A DNA stretch of 23,257 nt from Nemertoderma westbladi (GCA_032718475.1 JAUCBJ010005284.1:1-23257); one strand, 5' to 3'. Shown: positions 1 through 9,748, counted from the stretch's first letter. Numbers and translations: made by a program. Notes: generated by a model from the sequence alone, not told the origin.

Positions 1-114
1 ACAGCTAGAACTTGCGCCGGGAGCTGGTGCAGAAATGCGCTACGCCGGGCAATGAGCCGGAAGGGTCGGTGCAGAGATGTGCTACGCCGGCAGAGCACTG
101 TCAATGGTAGAGAT
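1..114. other. Flanking (pre-insertion) DNA, GCCGG-rich
   Basis: This is the left flank of family 1 copy A. It has repeated GCCGG/CGCCGG words and two spaced near-repeats of the type 'gcagaaatgcgctacgccgg' and 'gcagagatgtgctacgccgg'. It joins in sequence to 953-1072 once copy A and one copy of its duplication (107-114) are removed. The GCCGG/GCAGA texture resembles 20124-20380, so it may itself be the edge of an older repeat. No coding potential is seen. Confidence 0.5.
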
Positions 115-944
115 TAGGGCTCAATCGGAGTTGGGATTTGGCCGGAGCCGGAGCAGGAGCCGGAGTTGGACAATTTAGCCGGAGCCGGAGCAGGAGCCGG
201 AGTTTTTCAAAAATTTTAAAAATTTAATTATTTATTTAAAAAAAATAAAGTATGGTTATCGTTCGCCAATCGCTCATAATCAATCATACTGCTCGTATTA
301 GGTCTAATTAATTTCATAATTTATAGATTTACGAATTTTCAATTTAACAATTTAAGTAATTAATTTATCATCCTTGACACGGACGGCTGAGCACGACGGC
401 CTGACGCTGACGGCTAAAAATTACCTACAGTACCTAACTCACTAACTGTGGTAGAGGTGTGTACTGCTGTACTGTAGGTAGCCTACCTGCCTACCGCTGT
501 ACGTACCGTACTGTGTACCAGTTCTGCAGTACATTATGCTGGCATGACAGTCAGTAAATGGCTGCAGTGGTACAGTGCAGACAGTGTACAATCATACAGT
601 CATAGCATTTACAACAATTTTTTACAGTAGGGCCTATCCCTGTATCCGTAACAGTCTGCTAGTCAGCCAGCTGACCAGTACACAGTACCAGTACTGCAGT
701 ACAGTCAGTCAGTCATTGACTAAGTAAATACTGCAGTATTCTGCTTGATATTGAAGCTGTACTTCAGTAAGCTGTACTACAGTACTTATAGTGTAAATAA
801 TTGTTCAGATTAGAATATGCACGAATTATAATACTTTATTACAAAATTAACTCCGGCAATATTTTTACCGGAGCCGGAGCAGGAGCCGGAGGTGCCAAAA
901 TGGCCGGAGCCGGAGCCGGATGCCGGAGCTCCGATCGAGCCCTA
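115..944 (+). mobile_element. Family 1 non-autonomous hAT-type element, copy A
   Basis: The element begins TAGGGCTCAATCGGAG and ends CTCCGATCGAGCCCTA, so its ends are inverted repeats. It is flanked by a perfect 8-bp duplication GTAGAGAT (107-114 and 945-952), the size typical of hAT transposons. At 830 bp it encodes no plausible protein. Both ends carry CCGGAGCCGGAGCAGGAGCC repeats, always in the same strand sense although the tips are inverted. The middle is AT-rich, followed by a CAGTACTGCAGTAC/GTCAGTCAGTC-rich part. Apparent open frames over the ends (Gly/Ala/Arg/Ser repeats) are products of the hexamer. Assignment to hAT rests on TSD length, since no transposase is present. Confidence 0.9.
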
Positions 945-952
945 GTAGAGAT

Positions 953-1072
953 GCTGCGCTCGACGGCGTCGACGCTGCAGAAATTGACCCGGCGGCGGCG
1001 CAGAAGCAGGAATCAGCCCAGCACACCCGGCGTACATATTTGCCTGGCGCAGCAATCCAGCAATCAGCCAAA
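953..1072. other. Flanking DNA between family 1 copies A and B
   Basis: This 120-bp GC-rich interval contains CGGCGGCGGCGCAGAAGCAG. It ends with CAGCCAAA (1065-1072), the target duplication of copy B, and continues in sequence at 5634. No gene is recognisable. Confidence 0.5.
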
Positions 1073-1625
1073 TAGGGCTCGATCGGAGTTGGGATTTGGC
1101 CGGAGCCGGAGCAGGAGCCGGAGTTGGACAATTTGGCCGGAGCCGGAGCAGGAGCCGGAGTTTTTCAAAAATTTTAAAAATTTAATTATTTATTTAAAAA
1201 AAGTATGGAGTATGGTTATCGTTCGCCAATCGCTCATAATCAATCATACTGCTGTACTGTAGGTCTAATTAATTTCATAATTTATAGATTTACGAATTTT
1301 CAATTTAAAATTTAAGTAATTAATTTATCACGGACAGACGGCCTGACGCTGACGGCTAAAAATTACCTACAGTACCTAACTCACTAACTGTCCCAGGTTG
1401 GAATTCATGCTGCAAAACTCGGACGCGTACCTGCGCGAATGACCGCAAACCAGATGCGCGTTGCGCGTTTGGGTGAGACAGGTGCGCGTTCGGGTGTGAG
1501 ACAGGTGCGCGTTGCGCCTCAGCGCGCAGCTCTGCCTCTGATGCGCACCACAAATTAATTGAAATCACGAAAATACACAAAAAAATTTCCAATTCTTCAA
1601 ACAGTCAAATCACTTCACCATAATA

Positions 1626-2861
1626 CAGTAGGGCACTTTTGCCCAATCGGGCCATACTTTTATGGCCAGATGGGGCAATACTATGGCCTAAACGGGCCAT
1701 ATCCCACGAAATGCAAATCCGCCCGATCGGGCCATAACCTGGCCCAATGGGGCAATACATACTTGTACTTGCCAAATCAGGCCATAATTAATTTTCTAGG
1801 GCAGTTCTGAGATACAGTGAAATGCGAAATTTTAAACAGCGAAATATTTTCATTCTGTGCAGTGAATAAAAATTTAAAATTAATACAGTAATAGGCGTAG
1901 GCCTATACCGTAAATTGAAATTTCACATTTCACTGTTAAAAAAAATCAGCAGTGAAAAGTAAATCCCTCTACAGTAGACCTTTTAAAAATATTAAGTAAA
2001 AATTCACATTTGTCGTTTCGCTTTGCAATGGTCAGTGTGACTGTGTTAATGCTGTGCTGTATGCTGGCAGTCTGTATACAGTAGTGTAGTGTAGCAGTGT
2101 AGGCCAAGCCAAGGCCATAGTCAGATAGTATGAAGAGCTGTTTGATTTTGATATATTATAATTATACACTAATAAACTTATAGGCCCTACTGTTATACTT
2201 GTTTGTTATAGGCCAATTACTATTAGTCAATACTTTGTACTCGACTTACCATTTGCCATTGCTTGCTTGATGTTTATTTTGCTGTTTATTAATATTATTA
2301 TTCAGTTGTCAGTTGCCGTATTTTAATTCTTGGATATTATGTCAAGAAGAAGCATTGCTCTCTCAGGCTCTGTTAAACTTAAATTGCTTTGCTCCACTGC
2401 CTTCAACTTCTTACGTTGTTTTATAAGAATCAAACTTGCAGACTTGAGTGAATATTCGAACGATCAGTCATGGGGGAGTGGGGGGGGGGGGGGGGGGGGG
2501 GTGGGGGTATCTACTGTAGCATCATACTGCTGTAGCCTACTGGCCCAATCCGGCCATACATATAATAATATTCCTCAGCCACCCCACGGATAATTTTATG
2601 TATGGCCCGATCGGGCAAGACGATTACAGCCTTCCAAGTATCAACCTATAGAACGTCAACATGCAAACTCTCATGAGTCATAGGGAATTATTCCTAGCCT
2701 ATATAGGGTGGCTAACAAAACAATGTAGTAACAGTGGTTAAGTGCGATTCCTGCCCTGGAAGTGCGACAAGAAAATCAGTCAAAAATGGCCCGATCTGGC
2801 AATATCGTATGGCCTGATCGAGCCATAAGTTATGGCCCGATTGGGCAAAAGTGCCCTACTG
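1626..2861. mobile_element. TIR element with TA target site, nested in hAT-1
   Basis: Perfect 31-bp inverted ends begin CAGTAGGGCACTTTTGCCCA and are flanked by TA on both sides (1624-1625 and 2862-2863). This suits the Tc1/mariner-pogo class. Behind each end are many copies of a GGCCCGATCGGGC/GGGCCATA word in both orientations (about 1645-1790 and 2535-2850), which look like transposase binding sites. It is 1,236 bp with no credible protein frame, so it is non-autonomous. A run of 22 G lies inside at 2480-2501. Confidence 0.82.
2480..2501 (+). repeat. Poly-G tract (22 G)
   Basis: An uninterrupted run of 22 G sits in a longer G-rich stretch (2472-2507) broken only by A and T. Its length is probably unstable and may be misjudged in assembly. 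The glycine run in the frame that crosses it is an artefact. Confidence 0.9.
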
Positions 2862-2869
2862 TAATACTG

Positions 2870-3121
2870 TAATACCGGCAACCGGAGCTGAATTTGTCTA
2901 TTTATTTTAACTACAGTACTCTATTGTTGTATTGTTATTAGGTCTATGCTATGCCGATGTTACGTTAGTAAACAGGTAAAGTCAGAAAGTAACAATGTAT
3001 TATAAGTATGACTTAATTATAAGCCAACTGTATGTTTAAGCCTAATTGTTAGGTAGGCCTATACAAAGTATTATTGGCAGACTGGTACCTATTTCAATAT
3101 TCGTTTTTTTTGAAATTACCG
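2870..3121. other. hAT-1 internal spacer, no gene
   Basis: This AT-rich stretch between the two nested elements of hAT-1 contains TAGGCCTATAC words and no open frame of note. It is presumably original hAT-1 interior. Confidence 0.5.
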
Positions 3122-3262
3122 GTAGGGGAAAGTGGGGGAATTAGAAACACTTTTTGGATTTTAAAAAATTAAAAGTGCCCTCATTTCTACACAAACAGTC
3201 ATAGAGGAAATATAACTATAGATTTGGAATCATGCATCTCTCTGCTAACAATAGAACATCCT

Positions 3263-3307
3263 ATCTCGTCTGCCTATCACTATCTGGTAGTGACAGGCAG
3301 ACGAGAT
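3263..3307. repeat. Hairpin, 18-bp arms
   Basis: Arms ATCTCGTCTGCCTATCAC and GTGACAGGCAGACGAGAT pair with one mismatch around a short loop. It lies just inside the left end of the pogo-like element, next to a second palindrome. Confidence 0.85.
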
Positions 3308-3325
3308 TTTTTTTAAGTCGAGATT

Positions 3326-3360
3326 GTTTCCATTTACCCCACAATGGGGTAAATGGAAAC
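3326..3360. repeat. Perfect palindrome, 16-bp arms with 3-nt loop
   Basis: Arms GTTTCCATTTACCCCA and TGGGGTAAATGGAAAC are exact inverses around CAA. The word matches the GGGGTAA-TGGAAAC motif repeated elsewhere in this element, so it is probably two subterminal motifs placed head to head. Confidence 0.9.
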
Positions 3361-3689
3361 AGTGTTTGCCTCCCAATGGTTAAATCTACCAGAAATTAAC
3401 ATGGGGTAATTGGAATATTTCTAATTAACACATGGGAATGTAGATTAAATTGCGCACAATTTGATATATAACATGTCTATGTTGCCACATATGTTTGACA
3501 TTTAAAGTGTTTCACAAACCTTCAACAATTAACAGAGATATGCATGTTTGTGAATAAATGACATCCAGCAACAATATGGATATATGAAAACTAATTATAG
3601 CTCTTTATATAACTAAATTAAACTTAATATATTTAAATTAAAATGAATTAGCTTAACTTAAATTAAAATTAGAATTTCTTGTTGGTTCA

Positions 3690-3945
3690 GCACAGCCCCA
3701 TTCCCGCTTTTCCTATTACCACCAGATATTGGGCCAATGTTTCCTCGTTGGCTTTTCCGAGAAAACATCTACGCACCTGACCTATATAATTAGCGATCAC
3801 TATATTTACGTTTCTTGTTCCCAGAGGGTACCCCCAGGAATTCCAAAGGTATATGCAGCCTTCCGAATAGTGGCATGACCACTGGAAATGGTGCTTTAAG
3901 GCAGCAGATAGAGATTCCATAGAGTATGACGCCCAGGCAAAGCAG
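3690..3945 (-). pseudogene. Pogo/Tigger-type transposase N-terminal DNA-binding domain remnant
   Basis: Read on the minus strand, one frame gives 'ATIRKAAYTFGIPGGTLW', the pogo/CENP-B-like helix-turn-helix pattern (siRkAA..fgvPr.TL). Another frame then gives 'ANEETLAQYLVVIGKAGMGL', the segment that normally follows it (EEE..L..yi..m...G.gL). The two lie in different frames with stops between them, so the gene is broken by indels. The catalytic domain is absent. The partner site would be the TIRs at 3125 and 4777. Identification is from motif memory; a profile search against the HTH_psq and HTH_CenpB families would settle it. Confidence 0.6.
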
Positions 3946-3970
3946 GCAGCCATGAAGTTTTGCGTAAAAT

Positions 3971-4185
3971 TGAGGGAAAAGAGCAGGTTACAGAGGCTGG
4001 CTTTTCTAACCCAAACAATAAACGGCCACTTTCCCAAATGAGGGAAAGGAGCAGATTACAGAGGCATGCTTTTCTAACCAAAACAATAAACGGCCACTTT
4101 ACCAATTGAGGGAAAGCAGCAGGTTACCTAGGTGGGCTATTCTAACCAAAACAATAAACGATTACTTTACCAATTGAGGGAAACC
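3971..4185. repeat. 68-bp tandem repeat, just over three units
   Basis: Units start at 3971, 4039 and 4107 with TGAGGGAAA, and a partial unit starts at 4175. Each carries CTAACC(C/A)AAACAATAAACG. The minus-strand open frames across this array arise from the repeat and do not indicate a gene. Confidence 0.88.
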
Positions 4186-5633
4186 ATATGGTCAGACTTC
4201 TAGTCAGCTAGTAGTCATTAGTCACATGGTCAGACTGTCAGTAGTCACTCTATAACCAAAAAAATCAGGCACTCAAGCAATAGGCAGATAGGTACCGGTG
4301 CGCAGCTGTATGACAATTAGAAACTGTTGAAAAGGACGGTCCCCAAAGTAACAGGACCAGCTAAAAAAATTAATGTTTCCAATTACCCCATGGCACTAAA
4401 ATTTGACCATTTTTAAATTATGTTGAACAAACAAATTTTTAATTATGCTATCATTAAATTAGGTTGTCTACTGAATAGATGACATAATAAGCTTTAAATT
4501 AAGCTATTGCTTGAGATAATTGGAATAAGACATCGCTCACAATCCATTTGTGAAGTTGCAAAAAAATAATCGAAAATTTGATTTTTTTTTCATCTTTTAT
4601 ACAATCAGCCATTTGACAATGAAGAAGTGAAAATAAACGCCATATTCCTATTGGAAAAATAATCACCAATAATTTATCTCAATAAACATCAAAATTTCAA
4701 GTCTATACATACAAAAGCATGCATGTAGTAGCCATTGCTTCTAATTACCCCATGTTTCTAATTCCCCCACCTTCCCCTACATGTTTTGTTTGTAATCTAA
4801 AATAATATTTTCTGTTATAAAAGCAGTGAGCCCGATGGGCCACCATAGTAGTGGATTAAAAAAATATTTTTTAATATTAACAATTTTGATGTTGCAAAAA
4901 TTACATTTATTATGTAAGCCTAGATTCAACGTACAGACAGACAGACGTAAAGATAAGCTTAAAACGCTCAAACTTGTAAAATAGGAATGTAAAATTGTTC
5001 TTATGAACTGTGCGATTTTTTGAGATATGCATGACATGAGCTGCGCGATTTTGTTTGGATTATGACATATGATGAGGTGCGCGACGAGCCAATTTCAGGT
5101 GCGCGGTGATTTCAAAACAACAAAGCGTACCTGCGCGCTCATGCATGAATTCCAACCTGGTAACTGTCTAACTGTGGTAGAGGTGTGTACTGTAGGTAGC
5201 CTACCGCTGTACCGTACGTGTCGTGTACCAGTACTGCAGTACATTATGCTGGCATGACAGTCAGTAAATGGCTGCAGTGGTACAGTGTACAATCATCTGA
5301 TCATAGCATTTACAACAATTTTTTACAGTAGTGCCTATCTGTAACAGTCTGCTAGTCAGCCAGCTGGCCAGTACCAGTACTGCAGTACAGTCAGTCAGTC
5401 ATTGACTACATAATTACTGCAGTATTATGCTTGATATTGAAGCTGTGTACTACCTGACTACAGTACTTATAGTGTAAATAATTGTTCAGATTAGAATATG
5501 CACGAAATATAATACTTTATTAAAAAATTAACTCCGGCAATATTTTTACCGGAGCCGGAGCAGGAGCCGGAGGTGCCAAAATGGCCGGAGCCGGAGCCGG
5601 AGGCCGGAGCTCCGATCGAGCCCTACAGCCAAA

Positions 5634-5876
5634 CCTAGCACCAGGCAGACAGTGCTGCAGTGAGACTGAGACAGCAGACATGCGTTCATCAGACCAACAG
5701 CACAGCAACACAATAACAACTGGCCATGCAGGAGGCAGAAACTCACACTGCAGCACTGGCTGACTGCAACTGGTCATTTATTTACGTATTTAACCTTATG
5801 CTGTTATGCAGTAGGCAGGTAGGCTATCAAAGTTCCAGCTATCAGCTGATCAGTCATTATTGCTATTGGTCATAGG
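5634..5876. other. Flanking DNA between copies B and C, no gene
   Basis: This interval joins 953-1072 in the pre-insertion sequence and ends with GTCATAGG (5869-5876), the target duplication of copy C. It holds no gene, only CAG/CACTGG-rich low-complexity words. Confidence 0.5.
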
Positions 5877-6136
5877 TAGGGCTCGATCGGAGTTGGGATT
5901 TGGCCGGAGCCGGAGCAGGAGCCGGAGTTGGACAATTTGGCCGGAGCCGGAGCAGGAGCCGGAGTTTTTCAAAAATTTTAAAAATTTATTTATTTATTTA
6001 AAATAAAATAAAGTATGGTTATCGTTCGCCAATCGCTCATAATCAATGATACTGTAGGTATAATTAATTTCATAATTTATAGATTTACGAATTTTCAATT
6101 TAAAATTTAAGTAATTAATTTATCATGGCATGGACA

Positions 6137-6196
6137 GACGGCCTGACGCTGACGGCGACGGCCTGATGCTGACGGCGACGGCCTGACGCTGACGGC
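6137..6196 (+). repeat. 20-bp tandem triplication within copy C
   Basis: The unit GACGGCCTGACGCTGACGGC occurs three times (6137, 6157, 6177; one T for C in the middle). Copies B and E have a single unit here, and copy A has a variant. It is therefore a copy-specific expansion. Confidence 0.9.
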
Positions 6197-7021
6197 TAAA
6201 AATTACCTCCAGTACCTACCTTGCTAACTGTCTAACTGTGGTAGAGGTGTGTATTGTAGGTAGCCTACCGTACGTGTACCAGTACTGCAGTACAGTATGC
6301 TGGTATGCTATGCTGGCATGACAGCAGTAAATGGCTGCAGTGGTACAGTCTGACAGTGTACAATCATAGCATTTACAATTTTTTAAAGTAGGGCCTATCT
6401 GTAATAGTCTGCTAGTCAGCCAGCTGGCCAGTACCAGTCAGCCAGTACTGCAGTACAGTCAGTCAGTCATTGACTTTAAGTACAAACAGTCAGTGATCTA
6501 TGCCAAAATTGGCAGTTTTCAAAATTGGAAGTTTTCATGCCAAAATTGGAATTTTTGATATATTTTCTGTCCAGGGTCAGCCAATATTGGGTGGGGTTAA
6601 CTAAATTTTGCAAAAAAATATAATTTAATGCATTTAGAAACTTTTGACCGAGATAAAAAAAAATTCACCATGCTTTGGGTTTTTTATGACAAAAATTTTG
6701 AGACTGTAACCTCTAGTTCCAAAATTGGAAGTTTTTGACCTGCCGTTTTTGGCACCTTTTATTCTGCTGATAGAGGCAGAGAGGACTAACGGTTTCAGTT
6801 TCATGCATTTATGGGCATTCATATCATAATGACCAATTTCTAATATTGGGATTAACCAATTATACCGGTATGCTATGCCTCGTGATTGGAATAAATCTAT
6901 CTCGCTACCATTGCAGCATTGTGTAGGCCTATATTAAGCCATCCACACAACATGCGGTCCAATTACGATGTCCAATATCCTGTTTTATTACTTCTAACAC
7001 ATTGGTAATTGATTCATATGA

Positions 7022-7065
7022 TTCCATACTACCATCCATACTACCATACTACCATATACTACCAT
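7022..7065 (+). repeat. Short CCATACTA microsatellite
   Basis: There are about five imperfect CCATACTA/CCATATACTA units in a row. The 68-residue open frame at 7002-7208 crosses it; I do not regard that frame as a gene. Confidence 0.8.
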
Positions 7066-7192
7066 CAGCTTGTGTTTCTACACAATTTTTTATCAATTCG
7101 CTATCACCAGCTTGTACTGATGAGGACTCAGTTCCAGTTGTTAGCTCTATGTTGGAGTTAGTACTTCCAGAAGCAGTCATTACTGGTGCTTT

Positions 7193-7435
7193 TTATTTGA
7201 TTAAATAACGACTTTGTGCCACACATCTACTGCATAAGTAACCACGATCACGATTAGTACCACCAATAAGTTCTAGATGATACAGATATGACAGGCAATG
7301 TCTTGGTATACGATGACCTAAACTTGTAGCACTATTGTATAGAGTAAATGGAACATATTTTGACACACAAAAATCGTGTATGATGCACTGACATTCACCA
7401 CCCTTAAATTGTCCCTTTACTCGAGCATGAGTCAT
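7193..7435 (-). CDS. Unrecognised cysteine/histidine-rich fragment inside the nested TIR element
   Basis: This 80-residue minus-strand frame starts with ATG at 7435. It has possible zinc-binding spacing: 'ECQCIIHDFC' in the first third, 'RHCLSYLYHL' in the middle and 'YLCSRC' near the end. Downstream on the same strand, after the stop, another frame reads a Ser/Thr/Glu-rich stretch (about 7190-7060). That could be a linker after a zinc finger in a decayed or spliced transposase. I recognise no family. It may equally be chance. Confidence 0.3.
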   Translation of the reverse strand: MTHARVKGQFKGGECQCIIHDFCVSKYVPFTLYNSATSLGHRIPRHCLSYLYHLELIGGTNRDRGYLCSRCVAQSRYLIK

Positions 7436-8194
7436 TTTGACACCATTGCATTTATATATAATAGGATAATATAATATGCTTATGTATATGTATGCTAATT
7501 AACTATATTTATATTATTACACTACACTCTAGCCTAGTGAATAGAATTACTAACCTGACTACTGCTACCAGTAATAACAAAATATTAAAAAAGTTAAATT
7601 TATACTAATGTACCCAAATAACAATTAACCAATGTACAATGTAGGCTGTAGCATGTAGGCTTACAAGTATATTTCAGTATTTGAAATATAATGCAATACA
7701 ATAAATTTGCATGAAAATATATTAATTTCAAAATAAGCCACACTCTTTATCCAATAACTGGTGCCTAACAGTACAACTTCCAATTTTGGAATTAATGCCA
7801 AAATTGGAATAAAAACTTCCATTTTTGAAAACTGCCAATTTTGGCATAGATCACTGACTGACAAAGTAAATACTGAAATACTGCAGTATTATCAGATTAT
7901 ACTTGATATTGAAGCTGTACTACAGTACTTATAGTGTTAAATAATTGTTCAGATTAGAATATGCACGAAATATAATACTTTATTAAAAAATTAACTCCGG
8001 CAATATTTTTACCGGAGCCGGAGCAGGAGCCGGAGGTGCCAAAATGGCCGGAGCCGGAGCCGGAGGCCGGAGCTCCGATCGAGCCCTAGTCATAGGCCTA
8101 GTCAGTTTATTTATTTACATAATATTGCAATGCAATATAATAATGCAATGCAGGCATGGGCCAGGTTGGAATTTATGTAGAGTTTGCTCAACAT

Positions 8195-8275
8195 GTGTGG
8201 CGCGCATTTAGGATCCTGGCGCGAAGGAACAGGGGCGTGTGGCGCGCATTGAGGATCCTGGCGCGGAAATGGATG
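8195..8275 (+). repeat. hAT-2 left subterminal repeats (42-bp period)
   Basis: GTGTGGCGCGCATT starts at 8195 and 8237, each followed by GAGGATCCTGGCGCG or TAGGATCCTGGCGCG. Same-family units occur inverted at the right end, so these are probable transposase binding repeats. Confidence 0.85.
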
Positions 8276-9480
8276 TCATGTACAGTATCAAAATGCACTG
8301 GCTGACTGGCAACATATAACTGTATAAAGCCACTCTACCAGTCTACATCTGTACTTGAAATTCTATCAGTCAGCCAGTAGAGCCTATTTTTAAAAAGAGT
8401 TAGTTAGGCCTAGCCTTAAAAATAATTTTCGCTTTTGTATTTTATACCTACTGTCTGACTGTATTACGCCCTACTCTTATTGACTTAGGCCTATTACAGT
8501 TGACAGTATTAATCATTCAAATAACAGAATAACTGTAATAGGGATATTTGATTACAGTGATATTTTATCACCCACATTACTGCATTATGGACAAACCGAG
8601 AGATTGAGCATTGAAGGTGCCATATTCAATCCACTTTAATCATCATGGCCAATATCAGGCCAAATTTTTAATGTGTTTAATAATCAAAGTTTAATAATGA
8701 GTTGATTGAAAGGTTTTTCAATTGTTCACACCAATACTGCAATATAGCCTATAACCACGATTCAGCAGATTTTCTGTGCTCGCTACACTCTGACACTCCG
8801 ATTTAATTCATAATCACCTGGTGATCTGTACTGCATGTGCTGCATCTGTACTATATAAATGAAATATCTCAGATCGCTATGCCCTGTCAGCCTGTAACAT
8901 TTCACAACCAAAATATTTAAGTGTGAAAAGTGTAGGCCTCTACCACACACCGCCCAAACAACCGCAAACGCATAGCCAACAAATTTAACAAAAGGTTACA
9001 TACATGTTGGGTTCATGACGAGATGAGTGAAAATTGATCGCGTAATATAAAGTAAAAAATTAAGAGACGGGCTGGCTCTCCTCCACTTTCTTACCCAATG
9101 GATATGTTTTTGTAATAATCTAATATTGGGGCGGCTTTCTCTCGGTACTGCAGTATAAACTGGTAAATGATTACAATAATTGCAAAATTTCATGGGTCAA
9201 TCTGTCAATGGTTGGCGCGCATTGAATGTCATGGCTGGCGCACTTTTCGTTTAACCAGAACTCGTGTGGCGCGCTTTTTGTCAATATTCCATATAGGGGC
9301 ATGGGGTGTTGGCGTTGGGCCAGTAGTTCCATAAAACCTGAAATTAATTCATTGTTGGATGGATATTGTTTACCTGGTTTTGGTTACTGTCAGACTGTTG
9401 CTGTTTAAAGGTATGGTGTAGTGTAGTTGCATTCTCATACTTTTAATATTTATACAGCTTAATTTTTCCATTACTCTTAG
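8276..9480. other. hAT-2 left internal region, no clear gene
   Basis: This is mostly AT-rich non-coding DNA. At 9213-9300 there are further GGCGCGC words; GGCGCGCTTTTTGT at 9268 recurs in direct orientation at 14436. A good splice acceptor-like sequence (a pyrimidine run ending CTTAG) closes at 9480. The promoter and any first exon of the transposase should lie here, but I cannot place them. Confidence 0.45.
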
Positions 9481-9727
9481 ATTGGGATCAATTATTTAAA
9501 CGAAAGGCAACCAACTCACATAACAAAGAAAACTAAACGTGATGTGGAGTCCTATTACTGTTTGGAGTGTCTCCGGAAAGGTCCAAATGGATCAAAGTCA
9601 TTACAGTCGTGTTCAGTTGGGAGGAGTCGCGACTCGCGAACATAAGCGTCATAAGGATCGCCACCACAAGGATCTGCATTCCTCTAAAAGTACTCTAATA
9701 TCGAAATATGATCCGAGTACATCTTAA
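9481..9727 (+). pseudogene. Possible 5' exon remnant of the hAT transposase, frame-disrupted
   Basis: After the acceptor-like 'attactcttag' ending at 9480, the first frame reads a basic stretch followed by 'YYCLECLRKGPNGSKSLQSC', a C-x2-C arrangement typical of a zinc finger start. It stops shortly after. The frame used by the main gene is open from 9542 ('REHKRHKDRHHKDLHSSK', very basic) to a TAA at 9725-9727. It then continues in the same frame, 'LVNKFKS', directly into the ATG at 9749. The simplest reading is an N-terminal extension broken by one frameshift and one nonsense codon. The alternative is a 5' untranslated leader. Confidence 0.4.
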
Positions 9728-9748
9728 CTTGTAAACAAATTCAAGTCC

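Larger units (their letters stand above)
3125..4777 (-). mobile_element. Degraded pogo/Tigger-like DNA transposon nested in hAT-1
   Basis: The ends starting GGGGAAAGTGGGGGAATTAG (3125) and GGGGAAGGTGGGGGAATTAG (inverse, from 4777) form an inverted repeat flanked by TA (3123-3124, 4778-4779). Internal copies of ACCCCATG/CATGGGGTAATTGGAA repeat near both ends. On the minus strand about 3690-3945 preserves a broken pogo-type DNA-binding domain. TA target choice and that domain agree on the Tc1/mariner superfamily. No DDE catalytic part is visible, so this is an internally deleted, decayed copy. Confidence 0.75.
1393..5160. mobile_element. 3.8-kb hAT-type TIR element (hAT-1), non-autonomous
   Basis: The ends are CCAGGTTGGAATTCATGC at 1393 and its inverse GCATGAATTCCAACCTGG ending at 5160. 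An exact 8-bp duplication TAACTGTC lies on both sides (1385-1392, 5161-5168). The uninterrupted site 'ctaactgtctaactgtgg' is present in family 1 copy C near 6226, which serves as an empty-site control. Behind each tip are GCGC-rich repeats of the form CAGGTGCGCG and GCGTACCTGCGCG. There is no transposase frame. The interior is largely two further insertions (1626-2861 and 3125-4777). The first 17 bp differ at one position from the larger element at 8161, which may supply transposase. Confidence 0.9.
1073..5625 (+). mobile_element. Family 1 element, copy B, split by a hAT insertion
   Basis: The left end TAGGGCTCGATCGGAG is at 1073 and the right end GATCGAGCCCTA finishes at 5625. The flanking duplication CAGCCAAA is exact (1065-1072 and 5626-5633). 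Removing 1393-5160 and one TAACTGTC restores a normal family 1 element of about 0.78 kb. Its two parts, 1073-1392 and 5169-5625, match copies A, C and E segment by segment. The copy was therefore whole when the 3.8-kb element landed in it. It has no coding capacity of its own. Confidence 0.9.
6487..7861 (-). mobile_element. TIR element nested in family 1 copy C
   Basis: Inverted ends of about 49 bp with one mismatch begin CAGTCAGTGATCTATGCCAA. They are followed by repeated CCAAAATTGG/TTCCAATTTTGG words at both ends. In copies A and E the site reads uninterrupted ('ttaagtaaatactg'). The left junction is '..ttaagta-caaa' and the right is 'aca-aagtaaata', so the duplication is short (about AAGTA or AGTA) and the exact edge is a few bases uncertain. 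A cysteine-rich minus-strand frame (7193-7435) may be a remnant of its own gene. Superfamily not determined. Confidence 0.75.
5877..8088 (+). mobile_element. Family 1 element, copy C, split by another TIR element
   Basis: It starts TAGGGCTCGATCGGAG at 5877 and ends GATCGAGCCCTA at 8088, with an exact duplication GTCATAGG (5869-5876 and 8089-8096). Removing the insertion at about 6483-7864 leaves an element of about 0.83 kb collinear with copies A and E. A 20-bp segment is tripled at 6137-6196 in this copy only. No protein is encoded by the family 1 part. Confidence 0.9.

Noticed and set aside
801-1262. 153-codon plus-strand frame with Gly-Ala and Arg-Ser repeats (and similar frames at 865-1131, 5520-5777, 5581-5763, 19149-19408, 20038)
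   Set aside because: They are translations of CCGGAG/GGAGCC hexamers at the ends of family 1 elements. The same peptides appear wherever the repeat occurs, cross element boundaries and have no conserved start.
3687-4105. 116- and 69-codon minus-strand frames taken as genes
   Set aside because: They combine a 68-bp repeat with a decayed pogo-type domain that changes frame inside, so I list the domain remnant only.
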